From NCBI RefSeq assembly GCF_003286085.1, contig NW_020825298.1:14322001-14386000 (forward strand): DNA of 64,000 bases, in the 5' to 3' direction. This document shows, one piece after another, positions 23,293-34,138 of this stretch. Position 1 is the first letter of the stretch; each line of letters begins with the position of its first letter. The stretch is from Drosophila persimilis. Lineage: Eukaryota; Arthropoda; Insecta; Diptera; Drosophilidae. The notes below the pieces were generated by a model that was given only the letters and a program-made list of their open reading frames with translations, searched no databases and was not told the origin of the DNA. Position numbers and translations under genes: made by a program.

Positions 23293-26200
23293 ATGACTGA
23301 AAGCAAGAATGACGCAAAAACTTGGGCCACCAAGCAGATATGGATTAAAGATGTGCTCCACAAATCGGGCACTGAACTGGTGGATATATCCAAGTCCAAG
23401 CCAAAGTCGGGCCCCGTCGCTGCCCCCAAGAAATCGAATGCAAAAGGTAAAACGCGAAAGAAGGTTCGGGAAAAGTTTGCTGCCGGAAAAGTTTAGGGCT
23501 CCCCCGTTCACCGCGCGACGCCATTTTGTTTTGGTATACGCTGTTCCGTTACTGGGGGGGGAGGTGTGTGTGTGTGGGGGGTTTATTTTATCATAACAGT
23601 AAACAAAAAGTGAGAGGGAGAGAGCCGCGTCAAAGCGAAAGAGAGCCATGGCAAAGCCGGTTGGAAAGCTTCAGGTCTTTTTTGAAAATATCCCTGAAAA
23701 GGGAAATTTTTCTATAATGCGTAATTCTGAATGAAAATGCCTCCCCAGTTTCGCTCTGCCTCTGCCTCTCTCTGTCAAGTTTTCTTGGGTTCTGGGAAAA
23801 CCCCGGCCGGCAATAACAAGAAAAAGTGCGTAGTAGGAACGTAATAGGGTGGGTTTTCCCTTGCCCCCCGCACTACCCCTTTTCCACTCACGCTCTAGAG
23901 GCTTTTCCCAACCACCCGTACATGTGTACCTCATTATAAATGGTATCGCACATTTGGAGGGGGGTTTTTTTGCGTTGTTACATTTATTTTTTATTTTTCC
24001 GTGACGCAGGATCTCGGGATCAATGGGAACGGAACCTGTAAAGCAGGTTCATTGGGTTTTCTGGACTTGCGAAAAGGTTGAAAATGATAGAATAGATAGG
24101 TAGTTTAACAAGTAGTATCTTTGATTAAGAAATTCAACCAGCAAGTAGTACCCCTAATGCTAATCCCCCTTCTCTTTATCCCCTCTCGCTCTCTTCAGAT
24201 TCAGCCACAACCAATATGGTCTACTATCCCGCTAACCAGCTGCTCATAAAAACGGAGCAACCCGCCCAAACGCAATTCTGCCTGCAGGTGCCGCCCCCAT
24301 TGACGGCGACGCCAAGTGCGGGCATTGGTGGGGCGCCACTGGGCGGACAGCAGGAGCACTACGAGCTGCTGCAGACGCCGCAGCAGCGACAAATGCAACT
24401 GCAGCAGCAGCAGTCCCAGGAACAACAGCAATTTGTTAGCTACAGCTATCAGCTGGCGTTACAACAGCAGCATGAAAGTATTACAACAACAACAACGACG
24501 CCACACGCAGCATCCTCCGCAGCAGCAGCAGCACAGCGCGTCAAGACAGAGCCTCCGCCAAGCGCCAGCTACAGCGCTGCCACTGCGCAGCCGCGCAAGC
24601 AGAACGGCACGAAGCCACAGTTCAAGTGCGAACAGTGCGGCATGACGTTCGGCAGCAAATCGGCCCACACTTCGCACACGAAGTCGCATGCGAAGAATGC
24701 CGAAATGGCACTGCATGGAGCGGGAGGAGCACCCGGCCACGCATCCACATCGCCGCCCATCGAACTGAACGAAGCGGGTCTGCCGGTGGGCATACCCAAG
24801 AGTCCGACCATCAAGCCGCTGGCGAATGTGGCCGCCGGAGCGGATCCGTACCAGTGCAATGTGTGCCAGAAGACATTCGCGGTGCCCGCGAGGCTGGTAA
24901 GTCGTGTGACTGCTCTCTCCGAAAGAGTATCCCCAGTTAATACTTTCTCTTTGCCATCTTTAGATCCGTCACTATCGCACCCATACCGGAGAACGTCCCT
25001 TCGAGTGCGAATTCTGCCACAAGCTATTCAGCGTCAAGGAGAACCTCCAGGTGCACCGTCGCATCCACACCAAGGAGCGTCCGTACAAGTGTGATGTATG
25101 CGGCAGGGCCTTTGAGCATTCGGGAAAGCTGCATCGCCACATGCGTATCCATACGGGAGAGCGGCCGCACAAGTGCTCCGTCTGTGAGAAGACCTTCATC
25201 CAATCCGGACAGCTGGTGATCCACATGCGCACCCATACGGGCGAGAAGCCGTACAAGTGCCCGGAGCCGGGCTGCGGCAAGGGATTCACCTGCTCCAAAC
25301 AGCTCAAGGTGCACTCCCGCACGCACACGGGCGAGAAGCCCTATCACTGCGACATCTGCTTCCGGGATTTTGGGTACAATCACGTGCTGAAGCTGCATCG
25401 CGTGCAACACTACGGATCCAAGTGCTACAAGTGCACCATCTGCGACGAGACGTTCAAGAACAAGAAGGAGATGGAGGCCCACATCAAGGGGCATGCCAAC
25501 GAGATACCCGACGATGAGGCCGAGGCGGCAGGTGCAACGGCAGTGGGTTCCACCTCCTCCGCATCGTCGTCGTCCTCGCAGGGACTCACCAGCAATTCTG
25601 AGAGCAGCAATAATTCTCCCCCAAGCTCTCCGCCGGCAGTGAAGAAGCCTCGCCAACCACGTCAGCCTCGTGCAGTCAAGGCGGCCGTCACTGGAGTGCC
25701 AGTTCTTTCGGCCCCACTATCGCCCAGCTCTCCCAGTTCCACGTACTCGCCATCCGCCAGCAGCCTGGCCTCACCGCCGCCATCCGCAGTCCAATATCTG
25801 CCCGCCGTGCCATTGGACACGGATGCACTGAGTCGGGACAGTGGCGTCTCCAGTGCCCAGCCCGCCCCCAGCAGCTATACGGACGAGGAGTTGCCCACGG
25901 ATCTGAGCATGCAACAGAATCAGAGCCAGAGCCAGAGCCAGCCGCCAGCACCGATGGTCTACCAGCCCTACCAGGCGACGCCCAGTTTAGTGGAGCTACA
26001 GCCACAGGCACAGCCCCTGACCATCAATCCTGCACTGCTCGAGGCGGCCAGTATTGCACGTCAGGATGAGGACCATGTCAACGACGAGGATGTCCATGCC
26101 GCTGCCTGGCAAATGATGCAACTGCGCCGTGGACATGCTGCTTCACCTCCTCCAGAGGCAGTGCCACAGCCACAGCCAACGCCATCGCCACAGCCCACGC

Positions 26201-26731
26201 TGCATGTCAGCGATCTGGCGGCCAACTACGACGATACCCACGAGGCCACCGTGCTCATCGAGCACTTTAAGCGTGGCGATCTGGCACGTCATGGCCTGCA
26301 CAAAGGCTACGCGCCTGTGCCCAAGTATGAGTAAGTATTGAAGCTACAATCTCCTCCAGAAACAGGCATACTAATAACGAACCTCTCCCCACAGATCTGC
26401 CCTTCCAAATCCCGACATTGTGCGCCGCGTGGAGGCAGCCATTGGTCTGCGATCCAGCACAGAGTCGCCTGAGCGCAGCTCCTCGCCGGAAAGCGATTCC
26501 CTGATGATGGCCGATCGGAATGTGATGACGCTGCCGCTGAGGAAGCGCAAGCACTACATGAACAAGGGCGATGGCACGGCATGCCAGGCTGATAGTAGCC
26601 ACAACAGCCAGGCGGCGCTGGGGGGAGCAGGAGATGGCGCCACATCGGCTACGACGACCTTAACGGATGCCATCAATAACTCCAAGGTGATGAGGATGAA
26701 CTCTGTCATACAGTTCGCCAAGGCCTCGTAG
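23293..26731 (+). CDS. Kr-h1: Kruppel homolog 1, C2H2 zinc-finger transcription factor
   Basis: Kr-h1 is the juvenile-hormone-induced transcription factor that blocks metamorphosis and modulates ecdysone responses; it acts in the nucleus. Coding exons are 23293-23446, 24199-24896, 24964-26330 and 26395-26731, all with GT/AG ends and matching phases, giving 851 aa. A shorter form starting at ATG 24216 has 794 aa; these fit the known alpha and beta proteins (about 845 and 791 aa in D. melanogaster, from memory). Eight C2H2 fingers are visible: one isolated (residues about 193-215) and seven in an array (about 269-461) joined mostly by TGE(R/K)P linkers. Finger 2 is split by the 67-bp intron. 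A Gln-rich N-terminal region, a Ser/Pro-rich C-terminal half, a PTDLS motif (595-599, the PxDLS class bound by the corepressor CtBP) and a C-terminus ending VIQFAKAS complete it. The 752-bp first coding intron allows alternative 5' exons to join at 24199. Confidence 0.97.
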
Positions 26732-28015
26732 TGGGGCCCTCCACTCCCCAAAAAATCAGCATAAAGACTGTCCAGCAAATTCTAACTGAAATTAGTTTTA
26801 ATTTTCCTTTTGAGGTTCGCGAGGTTCGAGGTTCGACGAGGAGATGGCATCTATGAATGGTAGATCTCTCGTCTGGAATGGAATTGTTTTCTAGCAGCGA
26901 AAAAGAAAATGCCAAAAGTATTATAAAAAAAGAAGTTGATGAAAAATTTGTTTTAAAATTAATATTACTCCCCAATCGCACGATCGATTTTTGTTGAATG
27001 TTTGTTTTGAAAGAATTTTAATGAATTGATTTGGCAGTTAGTATATCGTTTATGTTGTCCCCCCTCCCCTGTGTTTTTAATTAGTCAAATTGCAACAATT
27101 GGCATTGTCGGTATTAGGAGTTAGCATCACTACTTTAAAACGAATCGTATTTAAGAACGCTAAACGAGGATCCAACCATTAAAACCATACAAAATACAGC
27201 CCCTAAACAATAATAAGCTACGTGCATGATTATACATATATACATAAAAATATACATAATGATAATGAGATATGTATGCAAGATAAGGGCCATATTGGCA
27301 CATAATATACATACATACATATACCTATAATTCTAAAGACCTATTTATTACTGAGAAACAAAACATTAAACCTCTGCTCGCCAAAACTATACTGCATCGA
27401 GAAAGAAGAAGGATTTTGCGTTAATTTTTCGCTTAGCCCAGGTCCCAAGTGATGGACGGATCTATTCAATGGATAGGTTCGAGCTCTTAAAATCCCCTTG
27501 ATCTGGATCTTGGAAGTCATTCAAACAAGATTCTTTTTTCTTGGTGTTCGCACTCCTATCGCCCTGAAAAGAAAAGCCCCAGCCACCCATTATCCTGATC
27601 ATAATCAATTCATCCGATTCCCTTTTAACCACAATTTGATATGCATTTTATATTTTATATACAACATACATAATAAATATTTAAACGAAATCAAAGTCAT
27701 TGAATAACAAACATAAATGCTAAACGAAAAAATTCAAAAATATACAATACGGAGAATATTGAACTGATAAGCAAGGAGCAAGCAAGAATAATTAAGTTAA
27801 TGAAACACAAACATAACATTTACCAATAACAAAATCAGAAGATTACATTTGCAAAAACATATATTCTAAGTGCGTCAGATACATAATTTTTTGTAAACGC
27901 TAAGTTAATAATTTAGTTATAAATTGTAGCATCAAATATTGCAAGTAAAAAGCGCAGAATGAAAACAAACAAAAATTACAAAAAAAAATAATTCAATAAA
28001 AATGAAGCGTAAAAT
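26732..28015 (+). other. Kr-h1: Kr-h1 3' UTR
   Basis: An AT-rich stretch after the stop codon with no coding frame. Several AATAAA-like hexamers occur; the last before the next gene is AATAAA at 27995-28000. The extent is inferred from that signal and from the start of the next gene at 28215. Confidence 0.6.
27995..28000 (+). terminator. Kr-h1: Probable distal poly(A) signal of Kr-h1
   Basis: AATAAA in an A-rich setting, about 1.27 kb after the Kr-h1 stop and 215 bp before the next start codon. Earlier hexamers may give shorter mRNAs. Confidence 0.45.
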
Positions 28016-28214
28016 TATATTTAAATGATATATGGGTACATTTGGAGGGTTGAATGTGGAGAATTGTGAGTCCAAATTCGAATGATTTGAATCTACTGTA
28101 GATTATGGCTTAAATCTAACAGACAAAGGTCGTTTTATTCAACATCAGTGATAAGAGTAGGCAACTCTTAAAAACTTCAAATAAATACTAAATTCAAAAA
28201 GGCTTTTTGCCACG

Positions 28215-30308
28215 ATGAGAGATATTAAATCAATATTATTATATAGCCGTTGCGCTAAAGCGCTTTTTATCGTGATTTTGATCACATTGTATATTCTCTT
28301 ATTCACTTATTTTGGTAACCAAAACGATTATAAAAGTTTCGAGGCAAAACATTTTATGGAAAACAAAGAGGATGCCAATACCACACGACAACCAAAGAGT
28401 ACGACAGCAAATATTGTAGAGGAAAAATATTTTGTGAATACTTACGGATGTCACATGGAAGCAATGAAACCTCTGGCGACTCGTGTCCTGCCGTACATCC
28501 ATCGATTGAGCACAGTTGTATGCCCCAGGGTACAGCTACTGACAACCAAGATTGTTCAGGGCAAGAATTACCTGTTCTTCAATCACTCCGTGCCGGAGTT
28601 ACGCTCCTGTTGTGGCGTGAAATACCTCACCGATGTCAGTTGCGCATATGTGCGATTTGTACGAAAGGACGATGTTCGCAACAAAAGAATAGGCCAGCAA
28701 TATTTCCGTTTAAGCACGAAAAGGAGATACCTTGAGGTGGGAACTGGCGTTCAGTATTTTTGGATTCGATGTAGCGCATATGGAAAAATTATCTATAATG
28801 ATACCCTGTTTTTCCTGCCACCGCCACCGCCGAAGAAGGAAAATCGGAAGCCGCGTACCCATGAAAAACTCTCCGTCATGATTTTGGGCATTGACTCGTT
28901 GTCGCACATGCACTATCTGCGCTCCTTTCCAGAGGTGGCGACCTTTATTGATAGACTGCCGCATACCGAGTTCTGGGGCTACAACCGCATTGGACGCAAC
29001 ACCTATGCCAATATGCTTCGCCTCTTGACCGGCCGGAGCCCTAAAGAACTGAATGGGACCTGCCATTCAGGAAACAAAACCTTCGATAGATGTCGGTTTT
29101 TGTGGGATGATTTCAAGGCGGCAGGGTACACGACCAGCTATGGGGAGGACAGCGATCAGCATGACATATTAACTATGCATGGGGGGGGATTTAAAAAACA
29201 ACCCACGGAGTTTTATTTACGCCCCGTGATGCAGAATATACGACAGCGCACCCATTATGAGGCCAGGACGTTGGGTAAGCTGTATATATCTATGGAGTGC
29301 ACCGCTGGACGCCTGTATGAGGATGTTCTCTATGAATTCATCTACAAGCTAATGCCGCACATGAGACAGAAGCCATCATTCTCCTTATTTTGGAAAGCAT
29401 CGGGCGTCCATGACTATTTCAACTATGCCCGGACAATAGACAAGGACTTTGTGAGGATATTGCGTGAGCTGCAGGAACAGGGTATCATGAATCACACCCT
29501 GATCCTGCTGATGTCCGATCACGGGCTAAGATTCCAGGGCACCGACTGTGAGGGTGTCGATTTCACGCAAACATTTCAGGGCATGGAGGAGATCTCACAG
29601 CCATTGCTGATAGCCCTCTACCCCGAATGGATGACCGAAAGGTTTCCCTTGGCCATGGCCAATCTTCAGCAAAATGCCCACAGTCTCCTTACAACATTCG
29701 ATCTGCATGAAACCCTCAAAGATGTCCTCCACTTGGAGCAGTTGAGCGACTATCAAGTGAAGGATCGAACGTTCAGTTTGGATAACGATCGCGGCATCAG
29801 TTTGTTTCTTCCGATTCCGGATGAAAGGAACTGCACCACCGCCCAGATACCAGGCCACTTTTGTCTCTGTTTCAAACTACGGCGGATATCCCCCAACGAG
29901 AGTTCTGTTCAAAAGGCAGCACAGTTCGTGCTTGACAGCATCAATGACCTAATCAAACCCTATCCCCAGTGTCAGTCGTTGAGGTTGGTGAAAGTTCTGG
30001 CCGCCTATAACCTAAGCGGTAGAAGGCAGAAAAACATAAAACATGCTATACCCAAGGCTCCCTATTATCCACGTACCACAAAGAAGGGGAAAAAGGTAGA
30101 CTACGTTGCAAGTGATAACGATGGACGAGCTGTTCATAAGATAAGGGTACGTCTGAGTGCCAGACCTGGTGAGGGACGGTTCGATGCCAGCGTAGTGCTC
30201 AGGCCACGGATGAGACTAGATGGTCCTGTGACGCGAACTGACAAATATAAGAGTAAATCTTATTGCGTCAACGATTATGGCATTGAAATGTTTTGCAATT
30301 GTTTGTAA
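28215..30308 (+). CDS. DUF229-family membrane-anchored ectoprotein
   Basis: An intact single-exon gene of 697 aa. Residues about 15-33 form one hydrophobic segment near the N-terminus (signal anchor), so most of the protein should be lumenal or extracellular. Several N-x-S/T sites and many cysteines fit that. The DUF229 family (alkaline-phosphatase-like fold) is recognised from NTYGCHMEAM (75-84), LSVMILGIDSLSHMHYLRSF (219-238), and LMSDHG (432-437) in the middle, followed by paired cysteines (540-552) and a Cys-rich tail ending YGIEMFCNCL. The GIDS serine sits where related phosphatases and sulfatases carry their nucleophile, but DUF229 enzyme activity is not established to my knowledge. The substrate is unknown. 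The gene begins only about 200 bp past the Kr-h1 poly(A) signal. Lack of introns could mean an old retrocopy or an ancestral state. Confidence 0.9.
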   Translation: MRDIKSILLYSRCAKALFIVILITLYILLFTYFGNQNDYKSFEAKHFMENKEDANTTRQPKSTTANIVEEKYFVNTYGCHMEAMKPLATRVLPYIHRLSTVVCPRVQLLTTKIVQGKNYLFFNHSVPELRSCCGVKYLTDVSCAYVRFVRKDDVRNKRIGQQYFRLSTKRRYLEVGTGVQYFWIRCSAYGKIIYNDTLFFLPPPPPKKENRKPRTHEKLSVMILGIDSLSHMHYLRSFPEVATFIDRLPHTEFWGYNRIGRNTYANMLRLLTGRSPKELNGTCHSGNKTFDRCRFLWDDFKAAGYTTSYGEDSDQHDILTMHGGGFKKQPTEFYLRPVMQNIRQRTHYEARTLGKLYISMECTAGRLYEDVLYEFIYKLMPHMRQKPSFSLFWKASGVHDYFNYARTIDKDFVRILRELQEQGIMNHTLILLMSDHGLRFQGTDCEGVDFTQTFQGMEEISQPLLIALYPEWMTERFPLAMANLQQNAHSLLTTFDLHETLKDVLHLEQLSDYQVKDRTFSLDNDRGISLFLPIPDERNCTTAQIPGHFCLCFKLRRISPNESSVQKAAQFVLDSINDLIKPYPQCQSLRLVKVLAAYNLSGRRQKNIKHAIPKAPYYPRTTKKGKKVDYVASDNDGRAVHKIRVRLSARPGEGRFDASVVLRPRMRLDGPVTRTDKYKSKSYCVNDYGIEMFCNCL

Positions 30309-30386
30309 TTTGTTCAAAATAAGTCGTTTATAAATGTTTTACGTATGTGATGGTTTACAGAGTTTTTAAAGAGCAAAAGATACGAA

Positions 30387-30710
30387 TTAGCTGAGAGTTC
30401 CACTTCGAATGATGCCCTCCACAATTCCATGTGTTTTGAAAAGATAGTCACCTTTTTAATAGATTGTTGGCAAGGCTAATAGGAACCTTTTCTACAATAA
30501 AGTTGACTGTATAATAAAATAAAACTTGCATTGTAGGGATATGAGCGGTTCGTGGCTTGTGGTTTGTTCCAAGAAGGCAAAATAAGGAATTATCGATGCG
30601 ATTGCTCATGGGGGACTACTCATGAGAATCTACAGCCATCCACAGTGAAATTGTAGAGAAATGCTTTAAATCCACTGAACTGTTTATGCAATCCATCATT
30701 TAGCTAAAAT
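30387..30710 (-). pseudogene. Decayed DUF1091-family copy 2 (3' exon only)
   Basis: On the minus strand fragments of a DUF1091 last exon can be read. LHKQFSGFKAFLYNFTVDGC resembles the family core, then a stop follows directly after CRFS. Later come an EKVP-like phrase and YLFKTHGIV...GTLS ending at a stop codon at 30387-30389, which matches the usual family C-terminus. Frames change between the fragments, so it is broken. No signal-peptide exon lies before it, because copy 1 ends immediately upstream. It shares clear DNA similarity with the 3' part of copy 1 (for example around 30447-30490 and 30762-30822). Confidence 0.65.
30496..30501 (+). terminator. Probable poly(A) signal of the DUF229 gene
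   Basis: AATAAA lies 190 bp after the stop codon, with another cluster (AATAAAATAAAA) at about 30513. It lies within the antisense DUF1091 relic, so transcription here would be convergent. Confidence 0.4.
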
Positions 30711-30731
30711 ATTATGGTTCAAATATATTTA

Positions 30732-31366
30732 TCAAACATATCCATGTGTTTGCAAAAGCTAGTCATCTTCCGGCAAGGGCAGAACCTCTGTTAATAGATT
30801 GTTGAGCAGACTAAAAGGAACCTTATCCATAAAGACATAAAGACTGATTGGACTGGATCAAAAACTTCCAGAATACGGTCATGCATGTTTTATATTTGTG
30901 GTCCTTTCCAATAAAGTCAAAAAAGTAATTTGCAACAGGGGTAGTAGGGGTTACCCTACGGCTTTTCAGGAACTTACAGTCATCAATAGTGTAATTGTAG
31001 AGAAATGGCTTGTATGCACTGAGTCGCTTATATAATGCAGTGTTGACCTGAAATATGTATATCTTCAATATACAATACAACACATACGTTTCATAGAGTT
31101 TGTGTGTACTTGTACCATTAAATTCTTAAGTGCACTTTTACAGACCAGTATTTGTACATAGGTCCTATCTATCGACTTTAAATAACAATAGTCTACTACG
31201 CTGTATTCCTTATCGAAAGTATTCCATTTGACGTTGGTAAACTCAAATTTTGCCGAGATCTTGAAGATTTTTAAATACTTAAGGGATTAAAATAATATAT
31301 GATACATACTTCGGTGGTAAAAAATGGTATGAAAATGAGCTGAAAGAATTTCGTTATAACGTACAT
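30732..31366 (-). pseudogene. DUF1091-family gene, three exons, apparently decayed
   Basis: DUF1091 proteins are small (about 180 aa) secreted Drosophila proteins of unknown role. Here exon 1 (31366-31310) codes for a signal-peptide-like MYVITKFFQLIFIPFF. Exon 2 (31259-31116) has FEFTNVKWNTFDKEY and DYCYLKSIDRTYV. Exon 3 from 31047 has LYKRLSAYKPFLYNYTIDDC, all family hallmarks. Introns of 50 and 68 bp have GTATGT/AG and GTACAA/AG ends and keep the frame. The frame then stops at 30823 after 141 aa. The expected continuation (VFMDKVPFSLLNNLLTEVLP) is read in another frame after a one-base shift and then meets TAG where a Tyr codon is usual. It is therefore a recent pseudogene, or less likely a shortened functional protein. 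Confidence 0.7.
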
Positions 31367-32248
31367 GTTTAACTTCTAATGGTCTATCGAAAACTACTAC
31401 CAATTAAATTAAATTAAAAAAACATATAATCAATTATTGCTGCTCATTAAATATCCATTCAAAAGTAATTAACTTCACTACTGCAGATTACATATTACTG
31501 TCTTCAGTGAGAGGACCATCGTAAGTGTAGGATCAGAGTTCTATATTGTACTGTATACGGATCTGGAGATTTTATTCTGCCCTGGAGATGGATCGTTCTG
31601 AAGTTCTATCTTAATATAATTGTAGATTACCCTATAAAAGCTGTCTTTATCAGATAGCCGACACGTAGTCGCTATATCTATGATATCCATCTAGATTTTA
31701 GATCAGTTAGTTTCATTTCCGCTTAACGTCGCTCGACGCCCATTTTCCAAATATAAACTACAAATCAAGTTGTTTCATTCAGTAGAATGAGTGGGATGGA
31801 GCCCATCTGTATTCGGTTAACAAACATTTCGATTATAAAATTGAGTTTACATGAGTTGTGTAATTTGACTGCTGGAACTGGAAGTTGAGGCACCACCAGT
31901 CCATTCATTCACCTGTTTGATTCGCTTTTAATGCGATCATATAACTAAACACCAATTATTATTATAATCAAACAATCATTTACAATTATGGCAGAGCTGC
32001 CAAATGGGAGAGAGATAAGGCAAATTATTATACAATTAAGCAAAAGATTGCAATTCGTGTGGGAGATAAGGCAGCCGGCACAAAAAACTATACACTTAAA
32101 TTAATTAACGAGAGTTCGGGAAATGGACGGGGATGGGATGTGGGGGATGTGGGTGTGGGCGTGGGTCTTGTGGCCTATTACAAAAACTAAACCTTGTTTT
32201 ACAAACTAATAATGCAAATTGATTTAACTTGTCACCCAACATTCGACA
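31367..32248. other. Spacer, including Sec12 3' UTR
   Basis: No coding frame. On the minus strand, AATAAA at 31576-31571 and ATTAAA at 31932-31927 are possible poly(A) signals for Sec12. The part near 31400-31700 is ordinary AT-rich spacer. Confidence 0.5.
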
Positions 32249-33769
32249 TCAGATGCCAATGTACGAGCACAACACAAAGACGGCGAATATCATGACAATA
32301 ATAAAGGCAACGGCCATCCAGGCAGGGATAGTACCTGAAAAAAGAGGAAAAAATATGGTAAAATAGCGCTCAAAATCAGACTGAAATATTTCGATTGCTT
32401 ACGCCTTTGGGCCAGACTATGAATGCAGACTTTATTGTCCACAGAGATGGACAGAACAGCCGCCTCTGTATCGCTCGAGATGGGCGGCCCCTCCTCGTTG
32501 GTTATGGGCAGAAATTGCAGACCCGTCACGAACATCGAGTGAGCATGAGGAATGTGCAGAACACGCTGCAAAAGAAATATATAATGTGACTTCTTTTCTG
32601 GCCAAAAAGAACGCTCTCTCACTCACCTGCAGAGTAAATGCTATGTACATGGATACGCTGCCCGAGAACATGGTTCCCACAGCCACAAATCTACCATCAT
32701 CCCGCACTGCCAGCGAGGACAAACTCTCATCGATGGCCACCGCATGGCGCAGCTTGCCGCTGGCGCAGTCCCAGTGCTGCAGATATCCCCGCTGTTTTCC
32801 CACCTTTCCCAGGGGATTTGCAATGGTGAAAAGGCGATAGTTGTCCTTGTGCGCCTCCACGGTACCATAACGACAACGCTTGAAGAGATACTTGGACCCC
32901 TCGGGCGTCTGCCATTGCAGCTTGTGGTGCAGTTTGCCTGTGCTCAGGTCCCACACCAGTCCCTGCGAATCCTTGGAAATGCTCGCAATGTATTTGCTGT
33001 CGGGACTAAAGTCCAGGTCATCGATTTCCTTGCTGTGCGCCGGCAGCTCGGCTCCCAGTGTCATCTGAGGGAACGACCAAATGCGTAGCTTCCCATCGGT
33101 GCCGCCGGTGGCCATTAGCCTGCCATTGCCACTGATTCGCACCACCCTCTGCAGTGGCTCTGAGCTCTTAAGGAAGTCCGTTTGCACCACATCCGCCGCC
33201 TGGATGTCGAAGCGTAGGCGCTGGAACTGCTTAAGTAGATCGTCGACCGAGGTAGGTGGTTTATGGCCATTGGCTATGAATTCCACACCCGAATGGGCTG
33301 CTGCTGCTGCTCCGCCGCGCTGCCTTACATTCCCGTTCTCATGGGGCCGCTCCACGGGATTGGGTTTTTTGTCGCCACCATCCTCCTCCGTTTCGATGCG
33401 CGGCTGGACATAGTACATCTGGCAATGAGCCTCCTGTCCGGCACACAAATATCCCCTTCGTCCATTGTTTCGCACCGCGAAATTCATCACCACATTGGCA
33501 CCCGTCTCGTGGCGCAGCACTTCCTCGGCACAAAAATGACTGCCATTGTGGTACAACTCGTAGATTTCCTACAAAATCAATTACCAATAAATCAGTGTTC
33601 ATAGATTATTATGAGGGGGGCCACTTACAAAGCCATTTGCTACACCCGTCTTGCTGGAACCTCCGCCGCCGGCCACCAGAATGTGGCGGCTGGTCAGCAT
33701 ATCCACGGCATATAGGGGGAAATTGACGCGGGCCAGCAGGCCATCGCTGGGTCTGCGTGTCGGGGCCAT
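32249..33769 (-). CDS. Sec12: Sec12/PREB, ER-resident exchange factor for Sar1
   Basis: Sec12 (PREB) loads GTP on the small GTPase Sar1 at the ER membrane and so starts COPII vesicle assembly. Coding exons on the minus strand are 33769-33629, 33568-32627, 32565-32403 and 32334-32249; introns are 60, 61 and 68 bp with GT/AG ends and phases 0, 0 and 1. The product is 443 aa. The N-terminal blade holds GGGGSSKTGVANG (34-46), matching the glycine-rich potassium-binding loop of Sec12 proteins. WD40-like repeats include LMATGGTDGKLRIWSFP and a following YIASISKDSQGLVWDL. A final hydrophobic segment (about 421-440, PAWMAVAFIIVMIFAVFVL) is the single C-terminal membrane anchor. An Ala/Gly-rich insert sits in the first third. 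In D. melanogaster I recall Sec12 (CG9175) and Kr-h1 in the same cytological region (26B), which fits the order here. Confidence 0.93.
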
Positions 33770-34079
33770 TATCAATTATTAACACGGGAAATCGACCGGA
33801 CTGGATCGATTCGATGGTTTGTTGTGGACTTCGACGTTTTATCAGCTCTGGCACTGACTCAGGGGCACATTTATTTGGGTCGATCCGCTGCCTGCTGGAG
33901 GATTCCCAATCAAATATATACGCACTTTATCTTCCGCAATGGCTGCTCTGCCGTCTCTAGTTAAGGTTCTCCATCGTTTTCTGTGTGATGCGTTGTTTAA
34001 TTAAGTGTAATTATCTATTTGCTTGCCGTGTTTTTTTTTGTTGGTGCCGTGAAAGTCCACGTACACTAGAGGTGTTAAG

Positions 34080-34138
34080 CAGTGTGACCGCGGATTTATC
34101 GATAAAATATACCGTCCGACCCTCCGAAATATACCGAA
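34080..34138 (-). promoter_or_regulatory. Sec12: Housekeeping promoter motif cluster, probably Sec12
   Basis: Three known Drosophila core-promoter motifs lie within 60 bp. CAGTGTGACCG (34080-34090) is motif 1 (M1BP site) on the minus strand. TATCGATA (34097-34104) is a DRE. AAATATACCGAA (34127-34138) is a full match to motif 6 on the minus strand, with two near copies beside it. These combinations mark broadly expressed genes, as expected for Sec12, whose start codon is 311 bp away. A plus-strand gene could also use it. Confidence 0.65.

Noticed and set aside
25024-25656. 210-codon antisense frame over the Kr-h1 zinc fingers
   Set aside because: Shadow of a repeated, GC-rich coding region.
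31633-31640. TATAAAAG box on the plus strand
   Set aside because: No initiator at the right distance and no gene or donor follows before Sec12, which is antisense.
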